DNA of 49,372 nt from CAYRZF01 sp964428805. GTDB taxonomy: Bacteria > Methylomirabilota > Methylomirabilia > Rokubacteriales > CSP1-6. The notes beneath the pieces were generated by a model. It saw only the letters and a program-made list of their open reading frames with translations. It did no database searches and had not been told where the DNA came from. The DNA is taken from NCBI GenBank assembly GCA_964428805.1, contig CAYRZF010000005.1, forward strand, positions 1 through 49,372. Direction: 5' to 3'. Positions within the stretch are counted from its first letter, which is position 1. Every line of letters starts with the position of its first letter. The position numbers and the translations under genes were made by a program. This document shows positions 8,529-17,206 of this stretch, in pieces.

Positions 8529-9898
8529 CGGTCCAGCTCTCCCGCGATCATGTTGATCGAGCCGAAGGTGGGAACGACGTCGGCCACCATTTCCCCTTGG
8601 ATCATCCGGTGGAGCGCCGCCATCGGCGGGAGGCACGGTGGCCGGCAGCGGACGCGGTAAGGCCGATCGGTCCCGTCCGAGACGATGTAGAAGCCCAGCT
8701 CGCCGTTGGCGCCTTCCGCGGGGAAGTAGGCCTCGCCCCGGGGCGGCCGGATCCCGTATCCCTCCATGATCAGCATGAAGTGGTTCATAAGCCCTTCGAT
8801 GGAGCCGTAGGTGTCTTCTTTAGGCGGAAGCACAACGCGCTTGTCAGCCACATTCACCTGCTGATGGACCGGCTTCTCCAGCCCCGCCAGGTTGGGCGAG
8901 AGCGTGATCGGGATCAGCAGGAGCCCCTCGGTCTTCCCCTGCTTGCCCAGGTCCACGTAACTGGCCGGATCCATGGGCCGGCCCTGGGAATCCACGTTGA
9001 TGGGGCCGCCCGGGATCGCGTCCAGCGCCTGCTCCACGATCCGCATGGACTGCTCCATCTCCGCCATGCGGACCAGGTACCGGTCGTAGTTGTCCCCGTT
9101 CCGGCCGGTCGGGATCTCGAACTCCACGCGGTCGTAGGCCCAGTAGGGCTGGGCCCTTCTCACGTCGTACGCGACGCCGGCGGCCCGGAGCAGCGGGCCC
9201 GTGATCGCGTAGGCGATGGTCTCCTCCCGGGAGAGCGCGCCCACCCCGATCATGCGGTCCATGAAGATGCGGTTCCCCGTCAGGAGCTTGTGCACCTCTT
9301 CCAGCACCTGGCGGGTTTCCTTGAACGCCTTCCGCACCTTGAGGGCGAACCCCTCCGGCAGGTCGGCCTTGACGCCTCCCACGCGCGCGTAGGAAATGGT
9401 GAGCCGCGCGCCGGTCACGTCCTCCACGAGCTCCCAGAGGTACTCGCGGGCCTTGATCATATAGAGGAAGACCGTGAAGGCTCCGAGCTCCATGGCCGAG
9501 GCGCCGATACACGTCAGGTGGTCGCAGATGCGGGAGATCTCGCTCATGATCACCCGGATGTAGTTGCAGCGCTCGGTCGCGTCGATTCCCAGCAGCTTCT
9601 CCACGCAGGAGGCATAGCCGAAGTTGTTGATCAGGGGGGACACGTAATTGAGGCGATCCGTGTAGGGGATGGCGTTATTGTACGGGCCCCGCTCGCATTC
9701 CTTCTCGAAGGCCCGGTGCAGGTAGCCGATCTCCACATCCGCGTTCACCATGGTCTCCCCGTCCAGCTCGGCCACGATGTGGATCACGCCGTGCATGGCC
9801 GGGTGAGACGGGCCCATGTTGACGTAGAGATGCTGCGAGCCCGAGCCCGTCCCGCTCCCTTCCCCCAGGTAGATCTCGCGGGTCGTTCGCTCGCCCAT
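8525..9898 (-). CDS. nuoD: NADH-quinone oxidoreductase subunit D (cluster 1)
   Basis: Quinone-site subunit of 457 aa, related to the large subunit of [NiFe] hydrogenase without its metal cysteines. The quinone headgroup site is conserved: two histidines in GPSHPAMHG and the tyrosine in YTDRLNY. The first about 20 residues are a Gly/Ser-rich extension before the conserved core. It is diverged from the cluster 2 copy (387 aa), which has a different tyrosine context. It overlaps nuoE by 4 nt and follows nuoC by 4 nt. Confidence 0.96.
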   Translation of the reverse strand: MGERTTREIYLGEGSGTGSGSQHLYVNMGPSHPAMHGVIHIVAELDGETMVNADVEIGYLHRAFEKECERGPYNNAIPYTDRLNYVSPLINNFGYASCVEKLLGIDATERCNYIRVIMSEISRICDHLTCIGASAMELGAFTVFLYMIKAREYLWELVEDVTGARLTISYARVGGVKADLPEGFALKVRKAFKETRQVLEEVHKLLTGNRIFMDRMIGVGALSREETIAYAITGPLLRAAGVAYDVRRAQPYWAYDRVEFEIPTGRNGDNYDRYLVRMAEMEQSMRIVEQALDAIPGGPINVDSQGRPMDPASYVDLGKQGKTEGLLLIPITLSPNLAGLEKPVHQQVNVADKRVVLPPKEDTYGSIEGLMNHFMLIMEGYGIRPPRGEAYFPAEGANGELGFYIVSDGTDRPYRVRCRPPCLPPMAALHRMIQGEMVADVVPTFGSINMIAGELDR

Positions 9899-9902
9899 CG
9901 TT

Positions 9903-10400
9903 TCAGATCTTGGGGCCGATGAGGGGCTGGCGCTTGTTCACCGGATAGTCCTTCCGCAGCGGATGCCCCTGGAACTCCTCGTACATGAGGAGGCGCCGGA
10001 GGTCTGGGTGGCCGTCGAAGCGGATCCCGAACATGTCCCAGACCTCGCGCTCGAACCAGTTGGCGATGAGCCAGAGGGGAACCACGCTGGGCACGTGCGC
10101 GCCGTCCTCCTCCACGCTGACCTTGATGCGCACCCGATGGTTATGGGGAAGCGAATAAAGATGGTACACCACCTCGAAGCGGGGACCGAACTCCCGACCG
10201 GGGTACTTCAGATAGTCCACCGCGGTGAGGTCCATGAGAATGTCGAATCTGAGGTCGGCATCGTCACGGCAAACCCGGAGCACTTCCAGGATGGCTGACC
10301 GCTCCACCACCGCCGTGTGATCGCCCCGGTGGGCGTGGGTCTCGACGATCCGGCCGCCGAAGGTCGTCATCAGCCGGAGGAGTATGCTCTGACCATCCAT
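9903..10400 (-). CDS. nuoC: NADH-quinone oxidoreductase subunit C (cluster 1)
   Basis: Peripheral-arm subunit (165 aa, '30 kDa' family) that pairs with NuoD. The signature WFEREVWDMFGIRFDGHPDL is followed by QGHPLRKDYPV. The start is the ATG at 10400 (MDGQS), 26 nt after the nuoB stop; an apparent longer frame runs back through nuoB and is a shadow. nuoC and nuoD are separate genes, not fused as in E. coli. Confidence 0.95.
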   Translation of the reverse strand: MDGQSILLRLMTTFGGRIVETHAHRGDHTAVVERSAILEVLRVCRDDADLRFDILMDLTAVDYLKYPGREFGPRFEVVYHLYSLPHNHRVRIKVSVEEDGAHVPSVVPLWLIANWFEREVWDMFGIRFDGHPDLRRLLMYEEFQGHPLRKDYPVNKRQPLIGPKI

Positions 10401-10426
10401 AAAGCAGGCAGTGAGGGATCGACGGC

Positions 10427-10885
10427 TCAGTAGCGCTGAGCCCCGGCGGCAATCTTCTCTTGCAGTTTCATCAGGCCGTCGAGCACGCTTTCGGGGCGGG
10501 GGGGGCAACCCGGAATATAGACGTCCACCGGGATGATGGTGTCGATTCCCATGAGCGTGGCGTAGTTGTCGTAGAAGCCGCCCGTGCAGGTGCAGACGCC
10601 GAAGGCCACCACCCATTTGGGCTCGCACATCTGATCGTACACGCGCTTGAGCACGGGAGCCATCTTGTGGCTGATGGTCCCCACCACGAAAAGCACGTCC
10701 GCCTGCCGGGGCGAGAAGCGGGGCAAGCCCGCCCCGAACCGGTCCACGTCGTAGTGGGAGCACGCCGTGGCCATGTACTCCATGCCGCAGCAGGCTGTCA
10801 CGAACGGATACTGGAAGATGGAGTACTTGCGGGCCCAGCCGATGGCCTCATCGAGCTTCCCGGTGAAAAACCCGCCTAATCCCAT
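10427..10885 (-). CDS. nuoB: NADH-quinone oxidoreductase subunit B (cluster 1)
   Basis: Subunit (152 aa) holding cluster N2, the last iron-sulfur centre before quinone. The ligands are the tandem cysteines C32-C33 (ACCGMEY), C98 in GVCTCTGG and C127 in PGCPPRPE. It is the short form; the cluster 2 copy has about 50 extra N-terminal residues. It overlaps nuoA by 10 nt. Confidence 0.97.
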   Translation of the reverse strand: MGLGGFFTGKLDEAIGWARKYSIFQYPFVTACCGMEYMATACSHYDVDRFGAGLPRFSPRQADVLFVVGTISHKMAPVLKRVYDQMCEPKWVVAFGVCTCTGGFYDNYATLMGIDTIIPVDVYIPGCPPRPESVLDGLMKLQEKIAAGAQRY

Positions 10886-11226
10886 TCAAGCCCTCCCTTC
10901 TTCCAAATGTAGAGGAACCCCAGCATCAGGATGCCGAGGAACACAAGCATAGCAAGATATCCCGGCCAGCCGAGCGACCTCACCTGCACCGCCCACGGGA
11001 AGATCAGCACCACCTCGATATCGAAGATGATGAAGAAGATCGCCACGGTGGAGAACTTGATGGCGAAGCGCCCTTCGGGGATCGCCAGCGGGTCCTTGCC
11101 GCACTCGAAGGGCTCTGCCTTCACCGGGCTCCGCCGCCGCGGCGCCACAAGCCTCGGCAGCCACATCATCGCGCCCGCCACCAGGGCGGCAAAGCCGAAG
11201 ACCATCAGGATCGACACGTACTCCAC
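10876..11226 (-). CDS. nuoA: NADH-quinone oxidoreductase subunit A (cluster 1)
   Basis: Membrane subunit A (116 aa, three helices) at the junction of the peripheral and membrane arms. The conserved loop (KAEPFECGKDPL) carries the cysteine that reports the active/deactive transition in other species, and the acidic FDIEVV motif is present. It starts with GTG at 11226, which shares one base with the lipA TAG. The frame overlaps nuoB by 10 nt, as in cluster 2. Confidence 0.95.
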   Translation of the reverse strand: MEYVSILMVFGFAALVAGAMMWLPRLVAPRRRSPVKAEPFECGKDPLAIPEGRFAIKFSTVAIFFIIFDIEVVLIFPWAVQVRSLGWPGYLAMLVFLGILMLGFLYIWKKGGLEWD

Positions 11227-12128
11227 TAGCCGCTCCCGAGGCCTGCCGCCTGGCGCTTGGCATGATAGGAGCTCCGCACGAGCGGACCCGCTTCCACATG
11301 GGCGAATCCCCTACGCCTTCCCTCTTCCGCCAGCTCTCTGAACTCGTCCGGGTGGTAGAAGCGGGCGATGGGCAGATGCGTGGGGGAGGGGCGGAGATAC
11401 TGACCCAGCGTCAGGATATTCACGTCCGCGTCGCGGAGGTCGCTCATGGTGGCCAGCAGCTCCTCACGCTCCTCACCCAACCCGAGGATGATCCCGGACT
11501 TGGTGAGCAGGTCGGGAACGCGGCGCCGCGCCCGCCCGAAGAGCTCCAGCGTCCGTTCGTATCGGCCGCCGTGGCGGGCCAGCTTATAGAGGCGCGGCAC
11601 GGTCTCGATGTTGTGGTTGAGGATGTCCGGCCGGGCCTCGAGCACTTTTCCCAGCGCCTCGGCCGACCCCTGGAAGTCGGGGATCAGCAGCTCGACCTGG
11701 CAGCCGGGAGCCTCCCGGCGGATGGCGCGAACCGTCGCCGCGAACACCGCCGCGCCCCCGTCCGCCAGATCGTCCCGGTTCACCGACGTCACCACCACGT
11801 GCTCCAGACCGAGCGTCCGGACCGCCCGTCCCACGCGCTCCGGCTCCTCGCGGTCCTCCCACGTCGGCCGGCCGTGGGTGACGGCGCAGTAGCCGCAGTT
11901 CCGCGTGCAGACATCGCCCAGGATCATAAACGTGGCGGTGAGATCCTCCCAGCACTCGCCGATGTTCGGGCAGTGGGCTTCCTCACACACGGTGTGCAGG
12001 TTCCACTCCCGCATGAGGCCCTTGAGACGGATATAGCGAGGGCCGCCCGGAGCCCGCACCTTGAGCCAGGCGGGCTTCCGTCCGTCGGTGGGATCAGTAT
12101 TCTCGAGAAGGGGGAGGGGAATCCCCAT
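11226..12128 (-). CDS. lipA: Lipoyl synthase
   Basis: Radical-SAM enzyme (300 aa) that inserts two sulfurs into protein-bound octanoyl chains, making the lipoyl group. The auxiliary [4Fe-4S] cluster ligands are C48, C53 and C59. The radical-SAM cluster ligands are C74, C78 and C81 (CTRNCGYC), and the C-terminal RSSYHA supplies the serine ligand. It is the first gene of the lipA-nuo-pdh operon, sharing one base with nuoA. The E2 gene at the operon end encodes a lipoyl domain, so enzyme and substrate are probably co-expressed. lipB is not in the window. Confidence 0.97.
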   Translation of the reverse strand: MGIPLPLLENTDPTDGRKPAWLKVRAPGGPRYIRLKGLMREWNLHTVCEEAHCPNIGECWEDLTATFMILGDVCTRNCGYCAVTHGRPTWEDREEPERVGRAVRTLGLEHVVVTSVNRDDLADGGAAVFAATVRAIRREAPGCQVELLIPDFQGSAEALGKVLEARPDILNHNIETVPRLYKLARHGGRYERTLELFGRARRRVPDLLTKSGIILGLGEEREELLATMSDLRDADVNILTLGQYLRPSPTHLPIARFYHPDEFRELAEEGRRRGFAHVEAGPLVRSSYHAKRQAAGLGSG

Positions 12129-12210
12129 AGGTTCAGGTCCCTTCTAACCCGCCCAACCGCTTTTCATTATCCCATACCGCTGTCACGCCGCCAAGGACCG
12201 GACGCAAAAC

Positions 12211-12233
12211 GGGCTCCCAAATTCCGGGAGCCC
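12211..12233 (-). terminator. Hairpin with short T-run downstream of tRNA-Leu(GAG)
   Basis: Perfect 8-bp inverted repeat (GGGCTCCC / GGGAGCCC) with a 7-nt loop. On the minus strand it is followed by GTTTTG. It lies between tRNA-Leu(GAG) and lipA and could end the upstream transcript before the lipA-nuo operon. The T-run is short, so strength is uncertain. Confidence 0.5.
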
Positions 12234-12263
12234 TCGATCACCTGAAACGGGCACCCGGGGACT

Positions 12264-12283
12264 CCCTCGCCGTTCGGCGAGGG
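12264..12283. other. Strong 8-bp hairpin in the tRNA-Leu/lipA spacer
   Basis: CCCTCGCC and GGCGAGGG flank a GTTC tetraloop. There is no T-run on either side, so I do not call it a terminator. It may be part of the tRNA trailer. Apart from this, the terminator-like hairpin and presumably the lipA promoter, I see nothing in 12129-12401. Confidence 0.45.
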
Positions 12284-12401
12284 GCCCGCACGCCCGCCCC
12301 CGTCGGATTCTCACGCACGGCTACTTCTGATGCCCGATCTCCGCTAATGCCATCGCTGCCGCGCCAACCCCTCCGGTGCCGGATCCTCAACGGTGAGACC
12401 G

Positions 12402-12486
<85 letters not shown>

Positions 12487-12595
12487 GCCCGCAAGCGCTG
12501 AGTATGGCACCGCTCACGCGCCCCTGTCAATCAACGGGGGCGGGCCCCCGGGGGGTTGCCACGCGCCCGCCGGATTCTCGCGCCGGCGACGTCCT

Positions 12596-13480
12596 CTATC
12601 TCCCCGGGCGGGCGAAGCGGCCGACGGCTTGTCTGAGACGCGGGTCCAGCGCGTCGCGGATCCCCTCGCCCAACAGGTTGTAGGAGAGGACCGTGATCAG
12701 GATCGCCAGCCCCGGGTAGAGGGAGAGCCACCAGGCGATCTCGATGGAGTCCTTGCCGTCGTTGAGGATGTTCCCCCAGGTGGCGTACGGCGGTTGAACG
12801 CCGAGACCGAGGAAGGAGAGGCCGGATTCGATGAGGATGGCGGCCGGGATGCCGAGGGTCATGGCCACCAGCACCGGGGCCATTGCGTTGGGAAGGATGT
12901 GCCGCCAGATGATCCGGAACGCGCTCGCCCCGATGGACTGAGACCAGAGAACGAACTCGCGCTCTTTGAGCGACAGAAATTCCGCGCGGACCAGTCGGGC
13001 CACCCCCATCCAGCCGGTCAGCCCGATCACGGCCATGATGGTCCAGATCGACGGCTGAAGAAACGCCAGGACGGCGAGCAACAGAAAGAAGCGGGGGAAA
13101 ACCAGCATCAGGTCCACGAGGCGCATGATCATCGCGTCCACGATCCCGCCGTGGTAGCCGGATGTGGCGCCCAGCATCACGCCGATCGCCGTCGCGATGC
13201 CCACCGAGACGAATCCGACCGCCAGCGAGACCCGGGAGGCGTACAGGGTCCTCGAGAGCACGTCCCGACCGATCTGATCCGTGCCGAGCAGATGAGCGCC
13301 GGATGGGGGATCGAGAACCTTCGTCACGTCCGCTCGGTAGGGGTCGTGGGGGGCGAGCCACGGGGCGGCCAGCGCCACGAGCACGAGGATTCCCACCACC
13401 ACCCCCCCCACCACGGCGAGCTGGTTGCGCGAGAACGTCCGCCAAAACAGCCCGACCCCGCCGCGAGAGGGCTCGACCAC
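12596..13480 (-). CDS. Peptide/nickel-type ABC transporter permease (DppC-like)
   Basis: Inner-membrane permease of 294 aa. It has the OppC/DppC N-terminal domain (first helix about 25-45, then APWLAPHDP) and a MetI-like domain with five further helices. The ATPase-contacting EAA loop is visible (SIGASAFRIIWRHILPN), as is the typical LLGTDQIGRDVLSR. It pairs with the DppB-like permease 4 nt upstream and the lipoprotein binding protein before that. No ATPase gene (dppD/F-like) is in the window, so the ATPases must be encoded elsewhere or shared. Substrate (peptide, nickel, glycan) cannot be told. Confidence 0.9.
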   Translation of the reverse strand: MVEPSRGGVGLFWRTFSRNQLAVVGGVVVGILVLVALAAPWLAPHDPYRADVTKVLDPPSGAHLLGTDQIGRDVLSRTLYASRVSLAVGFVSVGIATAIGVMLGATSGYHGGIVDAMIMRLVDLMLVFPRFFLLLAVLAFLQPSIWTIMAVIGLTGWMGVARLVRAEFLSLKEREFVLWSQSIGASAFRIIWRHILPNAMAPVLVAMTLGIPAAILIESGLSFLGLGVQPPYATWGNILNDGKDSIEIAWWLSLYPGLAILITVLSYNLLGEGIRDALDPRLRQAVGRFARPGR

Positions 13481-13484
13481 TCTG

Positions 13485-14477
13485 TCACCGCCCCCCGCGA
13501 CGGCCGACCCGGATGCGGGGGTCCACGAGGCCGTAGGAGATGTCGGCCAGGAGGTTGGCGACCAGCGTGAGGGTGGACACGATCACCAGATTCCCCATGA
13601 TCACGGGGTAGTCGCGGGAGAAGACCGCCTGGACCATCAGCTGGCCCATGCCCGGGATCGCGAAGATCCACTCCACGATCACGCTGCCTCCGATCAGCCC
13701 CGGCAGCGACAGACCCAGGATGGTCACGACGGGGAGGAGCGCGTTCCGGAGGGCGTGTTTGCCGATCACGGTTCGCTCGGCAAGCCCCTTGGCGCGCGCC
13801 GCCTGGATGTATTCCTGCCGGACCACCTCGAGCATGCTCTGCCGCATGTAGCGCGAGAACCCGGCGAGCCCCCCGAACGTGGCGACCAAGACCGGAAGGA
13901 TCAGGTGTTTCAGGAAGTCCCACTGCTGCTTCCAGAAGGACAGGTACTCCCAGTTGATGTCGCGGAGGCCGGAGATGGGTAACCAGTCGAGCCGGACACC
14001 GAAGAGGATCTGGAGGAGGAGGGCGAGCCAGAAGTCTGGCGTGGCGAACCCCACGAAGACGAAGACCGTGGTGATCTTGTCGAAGACCGAGTACTGGCGC
14101 GTCGCCGACAGGACCCCGATCGGGACCGCCACCGCCAGGATGAGCAGCATCTCGATGATGTTAAGGAAGAGCGTGATCGGCAGGCGCTCGCCGATCTTCT
14201 GGAGCACGGGCTTCCCGTCCGGAGCGAAGGAGCGGCCGAAGTCCAGCCGCACGATGCGCGTGAGCCAGTTCCAGTACTGGACGTGTAGCGGTTGGTCCAG
14301 GCCGTACAGTTTCCTGAGGGACTCCAGCGCCTGGGCCGACGCCCGCATCCCCAGGTCCCCCGTTTGGAGCTCCACCGGCTCACCCGGGGCCAGGTGGATC
14401 ACGACGAACGAGACGAAGGTGATGCCGATCAGGAGGGGGATGGCCAGGATGACGCGGCGGAGCGCGTACAGGACCAT
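13485..14477 (-). CDS. Peptide/nickel-type ABC transporter permease (DppB-like)
   Basis: Inner-membrane permease of 330 aa, six helices. The N-terminal OppB/DppB domain begins MVLYALRRVILAIPLLIGIT and includes a large periplasmic loop with LDFGRSF. The MetI-like domain carries the EAA loop (ARAKGLAERTVIGKHALRN) and ends in LADISYGLVDPRIR. The start is immediately next to the stop of the binding-protein gene, so these genes are translated together. Confidence 0.92.
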   Translation of the reverse strand: MVLYALRRVILAIPLLIGITFVSFVVIHLAPGEPVELQTGDLGMRASAQALESLRKLYGLDQPLHVQYWNWLTRIVRLDFGRSFAPDGKPVLQKIGERLPITLFLNIIEMLLILAVAVPIGVLSATRQYSVFDKITTVFVFVGFATPDFWLALLLQILFGVRLDWLPISGLRDINWEYLSFWKQQWDFLKHLILPVLVATFGGLAGFSRYMRQSMLEVVRQEYIQAARAKGLAERTVIGKHALRNALLPVVTILGLSLPGLIGGSVIVEWIFAIPGMGQLMVQAVFSRDYPVIMGNLVIVSTLTLVANLLADISYGLVDPRIRVGRRGGR

Positions 14478-16130
14478 CTAGCCGGCGGTGTACCGCTGCA
14501 GCGCTTTCGGGACATACCACCTGATGAAATTGTACGCGATCCCGTTGGGCGACGGCTCGATCCCGCGCACGCGCGAGGACACGACCGGCAGCGCGTCCCT
14601 GAAGTAGAGGAAAATGATCGGCTGGTCCTCGGCCAGCACCTCCTGCAGCCGATCGTAGTGCTTTTTCCGCTCCTCCCGTCGACAAAAGGCACGGCCCAGT
14701 TCCAGGAGCCGGTCCACCTCGGGATTCGCATACGAGATGTGGTTGAGTTCATCGGGGCCGGTCTTGGAGGAGTGCCAGACCTCATACTGGTCCGGATCCA
14801 GACCGATCCCCCAGCCGAGGATGATGGCCTCGAAGCGCCGCTTCTTGATGAACTCCTTGATGAACGACGCCCACTCCAGGGTGCGGATCTCCACCGCGAC
14901 CCCGATCTCGCGGAGGCGCTGCTGGATGATCTCGGCAACTTTTTTGCGCTCTTCGTTCCCCTGATTGGTCAGGATCGTGAACGCGAAGGGCTGGCCATTC
15001 TTGTCCACGATCCCGTCGCCGTCCGTGTCCTTCCATCCGGCCTCGGCCAGCAGTCGTCTGGCCCGTTCGGGATCGTAGGGGAACCGGGCCACATCGGGGT
15101 TATACACCCAGGTCCCCGGCTTGTAGGGCCCGGTGGCCTCCCGCCCCAACCCCAGGAGGACGCCGTCGATCAGCTCCTGCTTGTCGATCGCGTGAGCAAA
15201 GGCCCGCCGGACGCGGCGGTCGGCGAAACGGGGGTCCTTCAGGTTGAGGCCCAGGTACGTGTAGCCGTTCCCCGGGTACTTGTACTTGTTGAACGACTTT
15301 TTGAACGCGGGGTAGTCGCTCTGGCGCTTGAACTGGACCGCGGTCAGCCCCGCGAAGTCCACCCCTTTGACCCTCAGCTCAAGGAAAATCGTGGCCTGGC
15401 TCGGGATGATACGGTACACGATCCGGGAAAGGTACGGCCGGCCATCGAAGTAATCCGCGTTCGCCACGAGCACCACCTTCTCGCCGCTCCTCCACTCCAC
15501 GAACCGATAGGCGCCGGCGCCGACCGGACGGCGGTTCTGCGGAGCCTCACGCAGGCGGCCCTGCTCCACGTAGGAGGCCAGGAGGTGCTGGGGCAGCATC
15601 CACATCTCCCACGCCTCCAGCGCCTTCGCGTACGGCTTGGGGTACGTGACGCGCACCGTGTGCGGGTCGAGGACCTCCACGTCTTTCACCGCCAGGAAAT
15701 CCTCCTTGTACGCCGTCGGGGTCTTCGGGTTGATCATGGCCTCGTAGGTGAAGCGCACGTCTCCCGCGGTGAACGGCCGCCCATCGTGCCACCTCGCGTC
15801 CTTCCGGAGCTTGAACGTCAGGGTAAGGCAGTCCCGGGAGAACTCCCAGGATTCGGCCAGATTGGGGACGATGTTCAGGTCCTTGTCGCGCTTGACGAGC
15901 CCGGCGTAGATCATCCCCCCGACCTCGAAGGAGGCACTGTCCGAGGTGATGTTGGGGATCAGCCCTTGAATATCCCCGATCGAGGCCTCGACGAAGGTGT
16001 CGCCGTAGGCCGGCGGCCCCGACGGCGCCGCCGGACGGGCGTCGTCCTTCCCTTCGACCTGGACACCGCAGCCCGCCAGCCCGAGGAGGGAGGCCGCGAG
16101 CGGCAGGAGGAGCCGGGTCAGTTGTCTCAC
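14478..16130 (-). CDS. Extracellular solute-binding lipoprotein, SBP_bac_5 (peptide-binding) family
   Basis: Substrate-binding protein (550 aa) for the adjacent permeases. A lipoprotein signal peptide is clear: RR-free MRQLTRLLLPLAASLLG then the lipobox LAGC at about residues 18-21. Family features follow, such as NLAESWEFSRD, FKLRKDARWHDGRPFTAGDV and FAHAIDKQELIDG. The start is the GTG at 16130, overlapping the secG TGA as GTGA. The longer frame runs through secG and tpiA and is a shadow. A calcium-like DTDGDGIVDKNG stretch occurs near residue 370. Confidence 0.9.
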   Translation of the reverse strand: MRQLTRLLLPLAASLLGLAGCGVQVEGKDDARPAAPSGPPAYGDTFVEASIGDIQGLIPNITSDSASFEVGGMIYAGLVKRDKDLNIVPNLAESWEFSRDCLTLTFKLRKDARWHDGRPFTAGDVRFTYEAMINPKTPTAYKEDFLAVKDVEVLDPHTVRVTYPKPYAKALEAWEMWMLPQHLLASYVEQGRLREAPQNRRPVGAGAYRFVEWRSGEKVVLVANADYFDGRPYLSRIVYRIIPSQATIFLELRVKGVDFAGLTAVQFKRQSDYPAFKKSFNKYKYPGNGYTYLGLNLKDPRFADRRVRRAFAHAIDKQELIDGVLLGLGREATGPYKPGTWVYNPDVARFPYDPERARRLLAEAGWKDTDGDGIVDKNGQPFAFTILTNQGNEERKKVAEIIQQRLREIGVAVEIRTLEWASFIKEFIKKRRFEAIILGWGIGLDPDQYEVWHSSKTGPDELNHISYANPEVDRLLELGRAFCRREERKKHYDRLQEVLAEDQPIIFLYFRDALPVVSSRVRGIEPSPNGIAYNFIRWYVPKALQRYTAG

Positions 16131-16423
16131 TTCTGTGGGGCCGGAGGCGCGGGCTGAGTGACCGGGGCGGGCTGGGTCATCACGGACGCCGATGGGCGCG
16201 CCGCCAGCATGGCAAGAGTGAAGGACGTCAGCATGAACACGATGGCCACCGCCGTGGTGATTTTCCCCAGGAGCGTGGGGGTCCCCATGGACCCGAAGAC
16301 GGCCTGGCTGCCCGCGCCGCCGAACGCCGATCCGATGTCGGCGCCCTTGCCGGACTGCAGTAGCACGATGGCGATGATGGCGAGGCTCACGATCACATGG
16401 AGAATAACGATGATGGTGTACAC
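16127..16423 (-). CDS. secG: Protein translocase subunit SecG
   Basis: Small membrane subunit (98 aa) of the SecYEG translocon. The first helix (IIVILHVIVSLAIIAIVLLQ) leads to the conserved QSGKGADIGSAFGG loop, then GKITTAVAIVFMLTSFTLA as the second helix. The tail is rich in Pro, Ala and Gln. It starts 3 nt after tpiA, a common bacterial neighbour. Confidence 0.95.
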   Translation of the reverse strand: MYTIIVILHVIVSLAIIAIVLLQSGKGADIGSAFGGAGSQAVFGSMGTPTLLGKITTAVAIVFMLTSFTLAMLAARPSASVMTQPAPVTQPAPPAPQK

Positions 16424-16426
16424 GAC

Positions 16427-17206
16427 TCACTCCTTTGGGCTGGCGCCGCGAGACGCGGCCTTCTTGACGATGCCGATGAAGGTGGCAGCCTGAAGGCTCG
16501 CACCCCCCACGAGAGCCCCGTCGATCTCCGGCTCCCGCATCAATTCTCCGGAATTCTCGGGCTTGACGCTGCCGCCGTAGAGGATCCGGACGGTCTGCGC
16601 GATTTCCTTGGAGGCCAGCTCCGACAGGAGCCCGCGCAGGTAGCCGTGGACCTCCGAGGCCTGCGCCGGGGTGGCGTTGACTCCGGTCCCGATCGCCCAA
16701 ATGGGCTCATACGCCACAATACACCGGCCGACGGCTTCGGGCGAGAGTCCCCCCAGCCCAGCCCTGAGCTGCCCCTCGACGGTGGTGAAGGTCAACCCCT
16801 GACTGCGCTCGTGAGCTGATTCACCGACGCACAGGAGGGGAGTCAGCCCGTGAGCGAGCGCGGATTGGACCTTGAGGTTGACCTGCGCGTCGGTCTCCCC
16901 GAACTGCTGGCGTCGCTCGGAGTGGCCGAGGATGACCAGGCGGCAACCGAGCTCAACCAGCATGGCCGGTGACACCTCTCCCGTGAAGGCCCCGCTCTTC
17001 TCCCAGTGACAGTTCTGGGCGCCCAGCCCAATGGCCGAGCCGCCGAGCGCGTCGGCCACCGCGACAAGCGCGGTGAAGGGCGGACAGAGAACCACCTCCA
17101 CTCCCCGCGGCCGCTTGAGCCCGTCCCTCACCTGAGCGGCGAGGGCGCGCCCTTCCGCCACGGTGCCGTGCATCTTCCAGTTGGCCACCACGAGGGGGAA
17201 ACGCAT
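16427..17206 (-). CDS. tpiA: Triosephosphate isomerase
   Basis: Glycolytic enzyme (259 aa) interconverting dihydroxyacetone phosphate and glyceraldehyde 3-phosphate. Family motifs in order: VANWKMHG with the catalytic Lys, GHSERR with the catalytic His, AYEPIWAIGTG with the catalytic Glu and ILYGGSVKPEN for phosphate binding. The ATG at 17206 shares one base with the pgk stop. An in-frame extension into pgk is a shadow. Confidence 0.97.
   Translation of the reverse strand: MRFPLVVANWKMHGTVAEGRALAAQVRDGLKRPRGVEVVLCPPFTALVAVADALGGSAIGLGAQNCHWEKSGAFTGEVSPAMLVELGCRLVILGHSERRQQFGETDAQVNLKVQSALAHGLTPLLCVGESAHERSQGLTFTTVEGQLRAGLGGLSPEAVGRCIVAYEPIWAIGTGVNATPAQASEVHGYLRGLLSELASKEIAQTVRILYGGSVKPENSGELMREPEIDGALVGGASLQAATFIGIVKKAASRGASPKE

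Noticed and set aside
12129..12401. Small genes or a riboswitch before lipA.
   Set aside because: Only two hairpins are visible. No conserved riboswitch core or convincing reading frame was found.
14292..16157. 621-codon plus-strand frame opposite the peptide-binding protein.
   Set aside because: It is antisense to a well-supported gene with a clear lipoprotein signal and family motifs. Long antisense frames are expected at this GC content; those at 5576-6844, 8597-9922 and 30158-31447 were rejected for the same reason.
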